63,985 nucleotides of DNA, taken from positions 1-63,985 of the forward strand of contig JAJPHV010000011.1 of NCBI GenBank assembly GCA_021325095.1, in the 5' to 3' direction. Shown here piece after piece: positions 41,894-50,373 of the stretch. A model generated the notes under the pieces. That model was not told the DNA's origin, made no database searches, and saw only the letters and a list, made by a program, of their open reading frames with translations. Source of the stretch: Chloroflexota bacterium. GTDB lineage: Bacteria; Chloroflexota; Anaerolineae; Aggregatilineales; UBA2796. Numbering within the stretch: position 1 is the first letter of the stretch; each line of letters opens with the position of its first letter. A program made the translations under genes and the position numbers.

Positions 41894-43042
41894 CTACTTG
41901 GCTGCCGTCGCGGCGGGCGTCGCTGCCGCGCCACCGGAGATAGTCGAAGTCTTACCGCCCTCCGAAACCGTGACAGTCAGCGGCTTCCAGTCCTTGCCCA
42001 TTGCGTCGAACTTGTCGCCCAGCAGTTTCAACGCCTTCTCGGCCAGATCGGTGCGGTAGGCGTTCTTGTCAGGAGCCTTCGTGATGACCTTGTAGTTCAA
42101 AGAGATATCCGCCGTCTGCTGGAAAGCAGCCGGGTCCATGATGCCGATGCCCTTGTCGTTCGGCCAGATCAGTTTGTTGATCTCGTTCATCTGCCAGGTC
42201 TGGTGGCCTTCCGGCAGCGCTGTGCCCTGTGCCAGCACCGTCTTCACGCACTCGGCTGCGTTGTCACGGCAATAGGCCCAGCCCTGGAAGGACGCCGCCA
42301 GGAATTTCACGGCGATGTCTTCACTGCCAGGCTTGGCAAGCCAATCCGCATTGGCGAAAATGCCATCTTCCAACATGCCCGTGCCTTCCTGGTTGAAGTC
42401 AATCACGTTCAGGTCATCGGGCGTGTACTGCTTGTTCGTCTTGGGGTTGATGGCTTCCAGCACCTGCGCATACTCGTTATAGGTCATGGCTGCCGCCGCA
42501 TCGACCTCGCCCTTGAGCAGCAGCGTCATGTCGAAGGGCTGCTTGACAATCGTGACGTCCGCCGGATTCTGCGGATCGATCTTGTTCTTGTTCAACGCGG
42601 CGAACAGTTCAAACTCATTACCGCCCAGCCACACACCGACTTTCTTGCCCTTCAGGTCAGCGCTGGACTTAATGTTCTTGTCCTTGAAGCTGACCTCGCG
42701 CATCCCGCTGCGGCTGAAGACCTGCGCGATGTTCACCAGGTTTGCGCCCTGTTCACGGCTGTTGAGCAGGCTCGGCAGCCAGTCAATACCGAATTCCGCA
42801 CCCCCGCTGGCAACAACCTGCTCCGGCACGATGTCCGGGCCGCCGACCTTGATCTCCACGTCCAGGCCCTGTGCCTTATAGAAGCCCTCCTCGACGGCGG
42901 CGTAATACCCGGCAAACTGCGCCTGGGCCACCCACTTGAGTTGCAGGCGCACTTTGGTCATTTCCTGCGCTTTAGCAGTGGGGGTCGAGACGGTGGCAAA
43001 CGCCAGAGCAACAATGACCAGACCAAGCAATAACCGTTTCAT
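41894..43042 (-). CDS. NMT1/THI5-like ABC transporter substrate-binding protein
   Basis: 382 residues. A signal peptide (MKRLLLGLVIVALAFATVS) is followed by the NMT1/THI5 fold: KVRLQLKWVAQAQFAGYYAAVEEGFY, GADFGIDWLPSLL-like segment, and KKVGVWLGGNEFELFA. Such proteins bind pyrimidine-like and related ligands for NitT/TauT-type ABC importers. There is no lipobox. The ATG 43042 follows AGAGGAGA. The catabolic genes downstream suggest uptake of a pyrimidine or hydantoin compound (inference). Confidence 0.88.
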   Translation of the reverse strand: MKRLLLGLVIVALAFATVSTPTAKAQEMTKVRLQLKWVAQAQFAGYYAAVEEGFYKAQGLDVEIKVGGPDIVPEQVVASGGAEFGIDWLPSLLNSREQGANLVNIAQVFSRSGMREVSFKDKNIKSSADLKGKKVGVWLGGNEFELFAALNKNKIDPQNPADVTIVKQPFDMTLLLKGEVDAAAAMTYNEYAQVLEAINPKTNKQYTPDDLNVIDFNQEGTGMLEDGIFANADWLAKPGSEDIAVKFLAASFQGWAYCRDNAAECVKTVLAQGTALPEGHQTWQMNEINKLIWPNDKGIGIMDPAAFQQTADISLNYKVITKAPDKNAYRTDLAEKALKLLGDKFDAMGKDWKPLTVTVSEGGKTSTISGGAAATPAATAAK

Positions 43043-43122
43043 GATAGACAATCTCCTCTTTCGGCAATACGTGGTATCGAAGCGCAAACTTGGGTGGAGC
43101 AGCCCTGTTGGCTCCTTTGATG

Positions 43123-43600
43123 AACCTCACCCCGCGGCCCCCTCTCCGCAAGCAGAGAGGGGGAGCCAAGCGCGGCTACTTTCATGATACATGTGCAGAG
43201 ATTTGTTTTAGCACATCGTGTGGCGAATTAAAAACCTGGTCGTTGGTAAAGCGCATAACACGGAAGCCCTGGCTTTCGAGAAATTCCTGGCGAATAGTAT
43301 CCTCCTCCTTGCTGTAATCATGCACAGGGCCATCAACCTCAATGATCAATTTGGCTTCTGCACAGTAAAAATCAACGATAAAGCGCTCGATGCTGTGCTG
43401 TCGGCGGAATTTCAACCCTGCCAATTGTCTGTTCCGCAAATACTGCCACAACTTATCTTCGGCCTCAGTGGGTATGCGACGCATCTGTCGGGCAAGGGGT
43501 TTCAGCTTATCCCACAGTATTGCATCACTATGCCACGACTGGCTGCTTGCATACTCGCTCCCCCTCTCTGCTTGCGGAGAGGGGGTTGGGGGGTGAGGTT
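43123..43600. mobile_element. DUF559 gene bracketed by inverted C-rich repeats
   Basis: A minus-oriented unit (43123-43167, AACCTCACCCC then CCCCCTCTCCGCAAGCAGAG) and a plus-oriented unit (43557-43600) are near-perfect inverted copies, differing mainly in a 4-nt patch. They flank a DUF559 endonuclease-like gene that sits between ABC permease and substrate-binding protein genes normally adjacent. The unit looks like an inserted element of about 478 bp. No transposase gene is present and no target-site duplication was confirmed. Confidence 0.55.
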
Positions 43601-43610
43601 CTCTCTTCAT
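43182..43610 (-). CDS. DUF559 (Vsr/PD-(D/E)XK-like) endonuclease-domain protein
   Basis: 142 residues. The DUF559 domain starts about residue 35 (LKPLARQMRRIPTEAEDKLWQYLRNRQLAGLKFRRQ) and contains FIVDFYCAEAKLIIEVDGPVHD, with Asp, Glu-Val-Asp-Gly and histidine residues of the Vsr-like nuclease core. The first 18 residues (PTPSPQAERG) are the translation of the flanking repeat, so the true start may be internal. The ATG overlaps the permease stop as ATGA. Substrate and role are unknown for this family. Confidence 0.8.
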   Translation of the reverse strand: MKREPHPPTPSPQAERGSEYASSQSWHSDAILWDKLKPLARQMRRIPTEAEDKLWQYLRNRQLAGLKFRRQHSIERFIVDFYCAEAKLIIEVDGPVHDYSKEEDTIRQEFLESQGFRVMRFTNDQVFNSPHDVLKQISAHVS

Positions 43611-44884
43611 CCCTCCGCCTCTCCCCGGAACGAGACGTGCCAGGGCATGACCAGCCGCTCGACCAGCGACACAACAAAATAGAACATGATGCCCAGCGCC
43701 GACGCGATGATGATCTCCGACCAGACCATCGGGAAGCGGATGAGGGCCGCATCGTTGGAGATGTTGACGCCCAGGCCAGTCGTCGGCCCACCGAAATATT
43801 CCGCCACAATCGCCCCGATCATGCTCAGGGTCGTCGCCACTTTGAGCGCATTGAAGATGAAAGGCAGCGCCGTCGGGAGCCGTACCTTGCGGAAAATCTC
43901 AAACTCGCTGGCCGCATATGAGCGCATCAATTCCAGCGCCGAGGCATCCGCCGAAGTCAGGCCGCGCACCGTATTGATCATGGTCGGGAAAAAGGTCAGG
44001 ATGACCACAATTGCAACCTTCGACAGCGGATTGAGCACGCCGAACCAGGCGTTCGTGATCGGCGCAAAGGCAATGATCGGGACCGAGTTCACGGCGATAG
44101 CGTAGGGCATCATGGCCCGGCTGAAGCCCACAAAGCGCGCCGACAGCAGCCCGACCAGGATTCCCGCGCCGCAGCCGATTCCGAAACCCCACAGCGCATT
44201 CTGGAAGGTGATCCACCCTTGCGCGACAAGGCGCGGATAAACCCGTGAGAACGTGTCGTAGATCACGGTGGGGGCGGGCAGCAGGAAGCGCTGAATGTTG
44301 AAGACGCGGATGACCAGTTCCCACAAAACGAGGACGCTTATGGCAACCAGCAGCGCCGGCAGAATCTGCCGCAGCGATTTGCGGTACAGCTTGCTGCGGT
44401 TCCAGGGCTGCCACAAAACCACCACGCCGATCAGGAAGGCGAACTCGGCCAGCGTCGGCAGAAGGCTGTCGGTGAGCAGTTCCAGGGCCAAGAAGGTGAA
44501 CGATGCAACGTACAGCGTGTACAGCCCCAGAATCGCGCCGGCCACGATCCGGATCGGGTTGGTTGCGCCAACCTTTTTGCGCTGCCCATGCTTGTCGCGC
44601 TCGCCAACGAACACCGTCAGCGAGAGGAAAGCCAGTACGACGGTCACGGCTTTGCGCAGCGAGTCCAGCCGCAGCGCGCCGCCAAGCTGCGAATTGTCTC
44701 GCAGATCGGGAACCAGCACGTGAAACAGCGCGATCCCCACGCCAATCGCCAGCAGTGCCGCGATGTCCAGCCCAGTGGTCTGGTCGGTGACGATATCGAC
44801 AGCCTCGACGTAGACCTGCTCGGAGGCGGCTTCCACGTCGCTCTGCTGGCTGGGCGTCAGCGACAATGTTTCTTCGGTACTCAT
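43607..44884 (-). CDS. NitT/TauT-type ABC permease with an extra N-terminal membrane domain
   Basis: 425 residues against about 260 for the family. The C-terminal 250 residues form the standard permease with the EAA loop (ELMRSYAASEFEIFRKVRLPTALPFIF). The first 165 residues add a polar tail and about four membrane helices (TGLDIAALLAIGVGIALFHV, AVTVVLAFLSLTVFV and further) of unknown purpose. Its start overlaps the ATPase stop by 4 nt. It likely pairs with the permease at 45727-46581. Confidence 0.9.
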   Translation of the reverse strand: MSTEETLSLTPSQQSDVEAASEQVYVEAVDIVTDQTTGLDIAALLAIGVGIALFHVLVPDLRDNSQLGGALRLDSLRKAVTVVLAFLSLTVFVGERDKHGQRKKVGATNPIRIVAGAILGLYTLYVASFTFLALELLTDSLLPTLAEFAFLIGVVVLWQPWNRSKLYRKSLRQILPALLVAISVLVLWELVIRVFNIQRFLLPAPTVIYDTFSRVYPRLVAQGWITFQNALWGFGIGCGAGILVGLLSARFVGFSRAMMPYAIAVNSVPIIAFAPITNAWFGVLNPLSKVAIVVILTFFPTMINTVRGLTSADASALELMRSYAASEFEIFRKVRLPTALPFIFNALKVATTLSMIGAIVAEYFGGPTTGLGVNISNDAALIRFPMVWSEIIIASALGIMFYFVVSLVERLVMPWHVSFRGEAEG

Positions 44885-45690
44885 GCCCGCAACCCCGAGC
44901 GCACTTCGCTGACCAGGTGGAAGAATTCCTCGCTGTCGCGGATTTCCGGCCCGCGCGGATAGGGCAGTGTGATCGGAATGTCCTTGACCAGCTTGCCGGG
45001 CCGGGCCGACATGACGATTACCCGCGACGACAGGTAAACGGCCTCGTGGATGCTGTGCGTGATGAAAATAACCGTCTTCTGCGTCTTGGCCCAGATTTTA
45101 AGCAACTCGATGTTCATACGCTCGCGTGTCATTTCGTCCAGCGCCCCGAACGGCTCGTCCATCAGCAGGATCGACGGCTCGAAGGTCAGCGCCCGTGCAA
45201 TGGCGACGCGCTGCTGCATCCCGCCCGAAAGCTGCCAGGGGTAGTGGTCGGCGAAGTCGGCCAGTTCGACCAGGTTCAGCATCTCACGCGCCCGCGCCCG
45301 GCGCTTCTCCGGCGGGTACTTCATGATTTCAAGCGGTAGTTCGATGTTCTTGATGACCGAGCGCCAGTCGTAGAGCACTGCGGCCTGGAACACCATCCCA
45401 TAGTCGCGGGCAAGGCGGGCCTCGTGTGGCGTCTTGCCGTTGACCGTGACCTGGCCGTCCGAGGGCGAGAGCAGGTCGCCCACGATGCGCAGCAGGGTGG
45501 ACTTGCCGCAGCCCGACGGCCCGATGATCGAGATGAACTCGCCCGGATAAATGTCAAGATTCACGTCTTGCAGCGCGGTCACGATCTGGCCCGTCGGCGT
45601 CTTGAAACGCCGGTTCACGTTTTTGATGGACACAATTGGCGCGGTTGGGGTGGTGTCGGCAGGGGCGCGGGCGGGGCTGCTGGCGGTCAC
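44881..45690 (-). CDS. NitT/TauT-type ABC transporter ATPase
   Basis: 269 residues with Walker A GPSGCGKST, signature LSGGMQQR, Walker B ILLMDEPFGALD and switch histidine (VIFITHSIHEA). SsuB/TauB/NrtD-like. It drives the importer made with the two permeases and the NMT1-type binding protein. Pro/Ala/Thr-rich residues precede the domain. Confidence 0.95.
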   Translation of the reverse strand: MTASSPARAPADTTPTAPIVSIKNVNRRFKTPTGQIVTALQDVNLDIYPGEFISIIGPSGCGKSTLLRIVGDLLSPSDGQVTVNGKTPHEARLARDYGMVFQAAVLYDWRSVIKNIELPLEIMKYPPEKRRARAREMLNLVELADFADHYPWQLSGGMQQRVAIARALTFEPSILLMDEPFGALDEMTRERMNIELLKIWAKTQKTVIFITHSIHEAVYLSSRVIVMSARPGKLVKDIPITLPYPRGPEIRDSEEFFHLVSEVRSGLRA

Positions 45691-45726
45691 AGTAGGTTCT
45701 CCTCGACTGGTATCGTTTGGTAGCGG

Positions 45727-46581
45727 TCAGTTGCGGTCAGCGGGCGACCAGCGCACCAGCAGCCGCTCTACGATGGCAACGGCCACAAAGGCCACGATTC
45801 CGGTGAGTGCTGCCATCAGGTTGGTCGCCCACAGACGCTGCGGCCCTTGCAAGTAATACTGGTTGAAGTTGATGATCGCGCCGCCCAATCCATCCTGGAT
45901 GCCCGACGGCAGCTCGCCGATAATGGCTCCGACCACGCTCGCCGTCGCCGAAATCTTGAGCGCGGTGAAGATGTAGGGCAGTGCGTGAGGAATGCGCAGC
46001 TTAAGCAGGATTTCCCGGCGCGTCGCTGCGTAAGATTGCATCAATTCCAGCGCTGTGGCCGGTACGGACACCAGCCCGCGCAGCGTGTTGATCGTGACCG
46101 GGAAGAACGTCAGGTAGGCGGCAATGACGGCCACCGACAGCCAGCCCGCTTTCAGCCAGACCACGACCATCGGCGCAATAGCCAGGATCGGGACCGTCTG
46201 CGAGGCCACGACGAAGGGCATCAGGCCGCGTTCCAGCAGCCGCGAATGCGCAAAAATGACGGCCAGCGCGAAGCCCAGGACCGCCCCGAAGGCAAAGCCC
46301 AGGACCGCTTCACGCAGCGTGAACAGCGCCGCCCCAAGCAATATCTGGCCGAGCAGCGGCTTGCCTTCCTGGATCGGTTGAAAGAGCGCACCGAGAATAT
46401 CCTCGACGTTGGGCAGCACCAGCCCGTCCAGGTTAAAGATCGCCTTGATGCCCTGCCACAGCACAACCAGCGCGATCATCACCACCACAAAACTGAGCAC
46501 GCCACGAAGTGCTCTGTTCACCTCGCCGGACAGCTTCTGGGTGCGATTCGATACGTCACTGCGGAGTGATGCTTCTGCCAT
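45727..46581 (-). CDS. NitT/TauT-type ABC permease
   Basis: 284 residues, six hydrophobic segments and the EAA loop ELMQSYAATRREILLKLRIPHALPYIF. First gene of the uptake operon; the second, longer permease follows the ATPase gene. A sigma-70-like promoter lies about 100 nt upstream. Confidence 0.93.
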   Translation of the reverse strand: MAEASLRSDVSNRTQKLSGEVNRALRGVLSFVVVMIALVVLWQGIKAIFNLDGLVLPNVEDILGALFQPIQEGKPLLGQILLGAALFTLREAVLGFAFGAVLGFALAVIFAHSRLLERGLMPFVVASQTVPILAIAPMVVVWLKAGWLSVAVIAAYLTFFPVTINTLRGLVSVPATALELMQSYAATRREILLKLRIPHALPYIFTALKISATASVVGAIIGELPSGIQDGLGGAIINFNQYYLQGPQRLWATNLMAALTGIVAFVAVAIVERLLVRWSPADRN

Positions 46582-46672
46582 AGCCCACGTTTAGGTCGGA
46601 TCGGTTGTCGAGATGTCTTTGGGTCGGTAAAGAATCAAATAACTTTTTACACCAGCCAGACGAATGGCGGAG

Positions 46673-46702
46673 ATTGTACGTCTTTTTACAAAGTGTTGTC
46701 AA
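46673..46702 (-). promoter_or_regulatory. Promoter of the ABC uptake/pyrimidine operon
   Basis: Minus strand TTGACA (46702-46697), 18-nt spacer, TACAAT (46678-46673), 92 nt before the first ATG. Confidence 0.65.
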
Positions 46703-46950
46703 ACGGAATGTGAAGGGCTGAGGTGCTAAGGACGAGCACATGGAAAATGTCGGATATCCCTTTTCGATCTCGCCTCACTCAGCCAAACACATACGAACAC
46801 GATATCCATCACCTGTCGCAACGCCCAACCCCTCCGGGCGTGCTGCCTGCTTGATAAAGGCATAGTCTCGGAAGTTGTTCAGCGATTCTTGCTCGCAGTG
46901 TACTTTTTCGGCATCGACGTTCTGCGCTGATCGAGTTGTCTTATGAGGGG
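46703..46950. other. Intergenic region with a possible decayed C-terminal coding fragment
   Basis: On the minus strand a frame without its own start reads EQESLNNFRDYAFIK, then ARPEGLGVATGDGYRVRM before a stop near 46786. I do not recognise it; it may be a gene remnant downstream of the DUF2283 gene. Confidence 0.25.
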
Positions 46951-47169
46951 TTAATTTCCCGATGTTTCGGTAGGAACGGATAGGGCTGTACGCACCAGAT
47001 CGACCACAAATTCGCGGGCATTCAGGATTTCCAGCAACACAGGCTCATCCTGCTCGGTCAGATGCAGGATAGAACGCCCTGTTTGCTCGGCATGATCGAC
47101 CTTTTTGTTATCGGCAAACCAGACCATCAACACGTCGTCTTCCTGGTCGTAGCGCATCCTAAGGCTCAT
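46951..47169 (-). CDS. DUF2283 family protein (probable antitoxin of a DUF4258 pair)
   Basis: 72 residues: MRYDQEDDVLMVWF, then a SILHLTEQDEPVLLEILNARE core and a polar tail, the DUF2283 pattern. These small proteins are commonly encoded next to DUF4258 proteins and are regarded as toxin-antitoxin-like. Here the DUF4258 gene overlaps the start by 11 nt. Confidence 0.75.
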   Translation of the reverse strand: MSLRMRYDQEDDVLMVWFADNKKVDHAEQTGRSILHLTEQDEPVLLEILNAREFVVDLVRTALSVPTETSGN

Positions 47170-47430
47170 AACGCACTCTCCTGGCTGGATAAAACGTTAC
47201 AATACGGATTGTTTCAGCCTCCTCGACAAAGACCACTCGCAGCAGATGGCGATCATTCAGCCCTTTCTGGGCAATTGGCGGATTAGCGTCGCGGGATCAG
47301 CGTCACGGTCTACATGGTCGGGCATCTGGATAGTTTCAATGACCTGCTCTCTGGTCACTGTAAAGCCGAGTTCGACCAAATCAACGAATTTCTGTTCGGC
47401 ATGGCGGGTAAAGTTGATTGGCTTGCTCAT
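47159..47430 (-). pseudogene. DUF4258 protein gene split by a -1 frameshift at a slippery heptamer
   Basis: From ATG 47430 the frame reads MSKPINFTRHAEQKFVDLVE ... ATLIRQLPRKG and hits TGA at 47259-47257. The missing C-terminal half of a DUF4258 domain (LNDRHLLRVVFVEEAETIR, IVTFYPARRVRYEP) continues without a gap in the -1 frame to TAG at 47159. The junction is A-AAG-GGC, a canonical X-XXY-YYZ slippery heptamer placed in frame directly before the stop. This is either a lost G in a G-run (mutation or sequencing error) or programmed frameshifting. The full product would be about 90 residues and the -1 frame keeps the overlap with the DUF2283 gene. Confidence 0.65.
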
Positions 47431-47446
47431 GCTATTCTATCTGGCT

Positions 47447-47764
47447 TCATGGCTGATCGCTGTCTGCCTGCCCTGACGCGGCTCTAAGCACCATCAACAG
47501 CAATTCCCGCCCGGCCCCCGAAAATCGAAACGGCCCGCGATCACTGACAAAAATGATGTTATACCCGTCGTCTTTCAGAATCTCGACATCGGGCGGCGTG
47601 CCCAGATCGCCGATGTAAGCATCGTAGAATAGATCCAACGCCTCCTCCACTTGCTTGTTCATCAGCTTATCCAGCACCTCAATGCCGACCAGCCCTGGCA
47701 GCGGCAGATCGAGACGGGCATCTGGCTTCATCGCGGACGTTTTTTGCTTGTGTTTGCGTTTCAT
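47447..47764 (-). CDS. Hypothetical protein
   Basis: 105 residues with a basic N-terminus (MKRKHKQKTSAMKPDARLD), then LPLPGLVGIEVLDKLMNKQVEEALDLFYDAYIGD, ending in a polar tail. No motif recognised. ATG 47764 is preceded by GGAG. It follows the SDR gene by 38 nt on the same strand. Coding seems real from length and composition, but function is unknown. Confidence 0.5.
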   Translation of the reverse strand: MKRKHKQKTSAMKPDARLDLPLPGLVGIEVLDKLMNKQVEEALDLFYDAYIGDLGTPPDVEILKDDGYNIIFVSDRGPFRFSGAGRELLLMVLRAASGQADSDQP

Positions 47765-47802
47765 TCGTCTGGCTCCAGACAGATCGCCAGCCTTGAGTTT
47801 AC

Positions 47803-48537
47803 CTACACCATCGCCAGTCCGCCATCGACGTTGATGGCCTGCCCGGTGATGAACGACGCACCGTCCGAACACAGGAACAGCACCACCGCTGCGACTTCTT
47901 CCGGCGTGCCGACCCGACCCTGCGGGTTGGTCGGCGTGATCGGCGGTTCATGCGGTTCCTGTATCTGGCCCGGACACACGGCATTGATGCGGACGTTGTG
48001 TGCAGCGAACTCCCGCGCCGCCTCGCGTGTGAAGCCGATAATACCCGCCTTGCTGGCAACGTAAGCCGCGTTGTTTTCCAGTGGCAGCGGGTGGCCGTAG
48101 ACACTCGCCACGTTGACGATCACGCCGCCGCCTTCGTCGGCCATGACGCGCCCGGCAAGCTGCGTGCAGAAAAACGTCCCGGTCAGGTTGATCTCGACGA
48201 TGCGCCGCCAGTCGTATTCGTCCAGCTTGATCAGCGTCGAGGGCCGCTGTACGCCCGCCGCGTTGACCAGGATGTGCAGGTATGTGAAGCGATCCCGCAG
48301 CGCCTCGATGCTCGCCGACACCTGGAACTTGTTGGAAATGTCAGCGGCCCAGGGCATCGCCTGACCGCCCGCGTCGATGATCGCCTGTGCCACGTCGTCC
48401 GCGCGATCCGGGTTCAGGTCGTTGACGCCCACCGCCGCGCCCGCTTTGCCGAGCGCCAGCGCAATCGCCCGCCCGATGCCGTCGCCGGCTCCGGTCACGA
48501 GCGCCACTTTCCCGCTCAAATCTACGGAGAAGTTCAT
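47803..48537 (-). CDS. Short-chain dehydrogenase/reductase
   Basis: 244 residues, classical SDR: TGAGDGIGRA cofactor loop, NVASVYG serine, and YVASK catalytic Tyr-Lys, with C-terminal GQAINVDGGLAMV. Asp after the second beta strand (VNDLNPD) suggests NAD preference. ATG 48537 follows AAGGAG; the frame beyond it is the C-rich repeat. Substrate not predictable. Confidence 0.92.
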   Translation of the reverse strand: MNFSVDLSGKVALVTGAGDGIGRAIALALGKAGAAVGVNDLNPDRADDVAQAIIDAGGQAMPWAADISNKFQVSASIEALRDRFTYLHILVNAAGVQRPSTLIKLDEYDWRRIVEINLTGTFFCTQLAGRVMADEGGGVIVNVASVYGHPLPLENNAAYVASKAGIIGFTREAAREFAAHNVRINAVCPGQIQEPHEPPITPTNPQGRVGTPEEVAAVVLFLCSDGASFITGQAINVDGGLAMV

Positions 48538-48566
48538 CAATAACTCCTTACGTTCTGCTGCTACGC

Positions 48567-48610
48567 TTCCCCCTCTCCACCCTGTGGAGAGGGGGTTAGG
48601 GGGTGAGGTT
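48567..48610 (+). repeat. Single C-rich palindromic repeat unit
   Basis: TTCCCCCTCTCCACCC-TGTGGAGAGGGGGTTAGGGGGTGAGGTT-type unit, the same family as 41825-41867, upstream of the SDR gene start. Confidence 0.75.
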
Positions 48611-48660
48611 CTTTCCTGAACAGCGAATGAGCAATTTGCCCTGACCACAAACTTCGATTT

Positions 48661-48688
48661 TTGAAGTCACTTCAATTCATGCTAAAAT
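48661..48688 (+). promoter_or_regulatory. Promoter with overlapping palindromic operator, MoxR operon
   Basis: TTGAAG (48661-48666), 16-nt spacer, TAAAAT (48683-48688). The -35 is embedded in the perfect dyad TTGAAGT-C-ACTTCAA (48661-48675), consistent with repressor control of the operon starting at 48787. Confidence 0.6.
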
Positions 48689-48786
48689 GCCCATTATATT
48701 CCCGCGTCCCCTTGACAGGGACTTTGCTCCGCACGAGATTCCTGGCTGTTTGAGGTTAACACGTTGCGCGGTTTTGGAGGAATTGC

Positions 48787-49791
48787 ATGTTCAAAGACAC
48801 CAGAGAGGTCACCAGCGCCCTGAGCCAGCAGCAGTATATCGCATCGGATGAGATTTCTACGGTGCTGTTCCTGGCCGAAAAGCTGGGCAAACCTGTCCTC
48901 GCCGAAGGCCCCGCCGGAGTGGGCAAGACAGAACTCGGTAAAGCCTGGGCAAAGGCGACGGGTCGCAAGCTCATCCGCCTGCAATGCTACGAAGGGCTGG
49001 ATGAAAGCAAGGCCCTTTATGAATGGGAATACGCCAAGCAGATGCTCTACACGCAGCTTCTGCGTGACAAGCTGCAAGACCTGCTGAGTGGCGCGGAGAG
49101 CCTGACAGCGGCGGCAGATCGGCTGGCGCAAGAGGAAGATGTGTTCTTCTCGGAGCGCTTCTTGCTGCCGCGCCCACTCCTGCAAGCCATTACGTCGCCC
49201 GAACCCGCTCTGCTGCTCATCGATGAAATTGACCGCTCCGACGCCGAGTTCGAGGCATTTTTGCTCGAAGTCCTGAGCGATTTTCAGGTCTCCGTGCCGG
49301 AATTGGGCACATTGACCGCCACTCACCAGCCGATGGTCATCCTGACCAGCAACAACACGCGCGAACTCTCGGAAGCGCTTAAGCGGCGCTGCCTGTACCT
49401 GTTTATCGACTATCCAAACGGCGAGGAAGAACTGCGCATTGTGCGGATGCGTGTGCCAGACCTGGATGTCAAGCTGGCGCAGCAGGCCGTCGAAGTGGTG
49501 CAAAACCTGCGCCACATGGACTTGAAGAAACACCCCAGCGTCGCCGAAACCATCGACTGGGCCAAAGCGCTGGTCATGCTCAACGCCGATAACCTGGATC
49601 AGCACACGCTGGAGACGACGCTGACCGTGCTGCTCAAACACGAAGCCGACGCGCAGCGCGCCAAACGTGCCCTGAGTGGTGGCGATCTCCCACGCCGTAG
49701 CAGCGGCTTACAATCCGGTACTGGCGGCAGTCGTCCGTCATTGCCGCCCAATCCCTTCACCGGTCTGGGAGGGCGTGGGCGGCGTGGATAA
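48787..49791 (+). CDS. MoxR-family AAA+ ATPase
   Basis: 334 residues: Walker A EGPAGVGKTELGKA, Walker B ALLLIDEIDRSD, sensor 1 VILTSNNTRE and sensor 2 region with LKRRCLYLFIDYP. MoxR ATPases work as chaperones together with VWA proteins; here a CoxE-like VWA protein is encoded two genes downstream. GGAGG lies before the ATG. The C-terminal 35 residues are a Gly/Ser/Pro-rich tail. Confidence 0.93.
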   Translation: MFKDTREVTSALSQQQYIASDEISTVLFLAEKLGKPVLAEGPAGVGKTELGKAWAKATGRKLIRLQCYEGLDESKALYEWEYAKQMLYTQLLRDKLQDLLSGAESLTAAADRLAQEEDVFFSERFLLPRPLLQAITSPEPALLLIDEIDRSDAEFEAFLLEVLSDFQVSVPELGTLTATHQPMVILTSNNTRELSEALKRRCLYLFIDYPNGEEELRIVRMRVPDLDVKLAQQAVEVVQNLRHMDLKKHPSVAETIDWAKALVMLNADNLDQHTLETTLTVLLKHEADAQRAKRALSGGDLPRRSSGLQSGTGGSRPSLPPNPFTGLGGRGRRG

Positions 49792-50338
49792 GCAGGCCCG
49801 AAACTGGCAAGTCCTCGACGAGCGGCTGCTGGTCGATAGATCGCCCTACGCGCGCATCTCTGAACAGGACTTGCTGCTGCCCAACGGCCAGGTCATCACC
49901 AACTTCGTACAGGTCGATTTGCCGCCTTACGTCATGGTGTTGGCGTTGCTGGACGACGGCTGCGTACCGTTCGTCCGCCAGTACCGGCAGGCGGTGGGCG
50001 ATTTTTTGCTGGAACTGCCCGCCGGACACGTTGAGGACGGCGAGGAGCCGCTCGTTGCCGCCCGGCGTGAACTGCGTGAAGAGGCAGGCGTTGTCGCTTC
50101 CGATTGGCACTTCCTGGGCAAATACGTCATGGATGCCAACCGGCGCTGCGGCTGGGGCTTTTTCTATCTGGCGCGCAGCGCGCAGCAGGTCGCAGCACCT
50201 GATCCGGGCGATCTGGGTGAAATGACCGTCCAGCTGCGGACGCTGGATGAAATGCGCGATCTGCTTGCGGCAGGTACGTTGGTCAGTGGCCCGACGGCCT
50301 TGTGCCTCGGACTTGCGCTGAATGCCTTGCAGTGTTAA
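49784..50338 (+). CDS. NUDIX hydrolase, ADP-ribose pyrophosphatase-like
   Basis: 184 residues from GTG 49784, which overlaps the MoxR stop by 8 nt. The Nudix box is GHVEDGEEPLVAARRELREE followed by AG. The upstream beta strand ALLDDGCVPFVRQYRQAVGDFLLELPAG matches ADP-ribose/nucleoside diphosphate-sugar hydrolases. The longer ATG frame at 49676 lies within moxR in another phase. Confidence 0.88.
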   Translation: MDKQARNWQVLDERLLVDRSPYARISEQDLLLPNGQVITNFVQVDLPPYVMVLALLDDGCVPFVRQYRQAVGDFLLELPAGHVEDGEEPLVAARRELREEAGVVASDWHFLGKYVMDANRRCGWGFFYLARSAQQVAAPDPGDLGEMTVQLRTLDEMRDLLAAGTLVSGPTALCLGLALNALQC

Positions 50339-50373
50339 GTATTAGTAAGTCGGCAGGGTGAGAGGGTGGCTTT

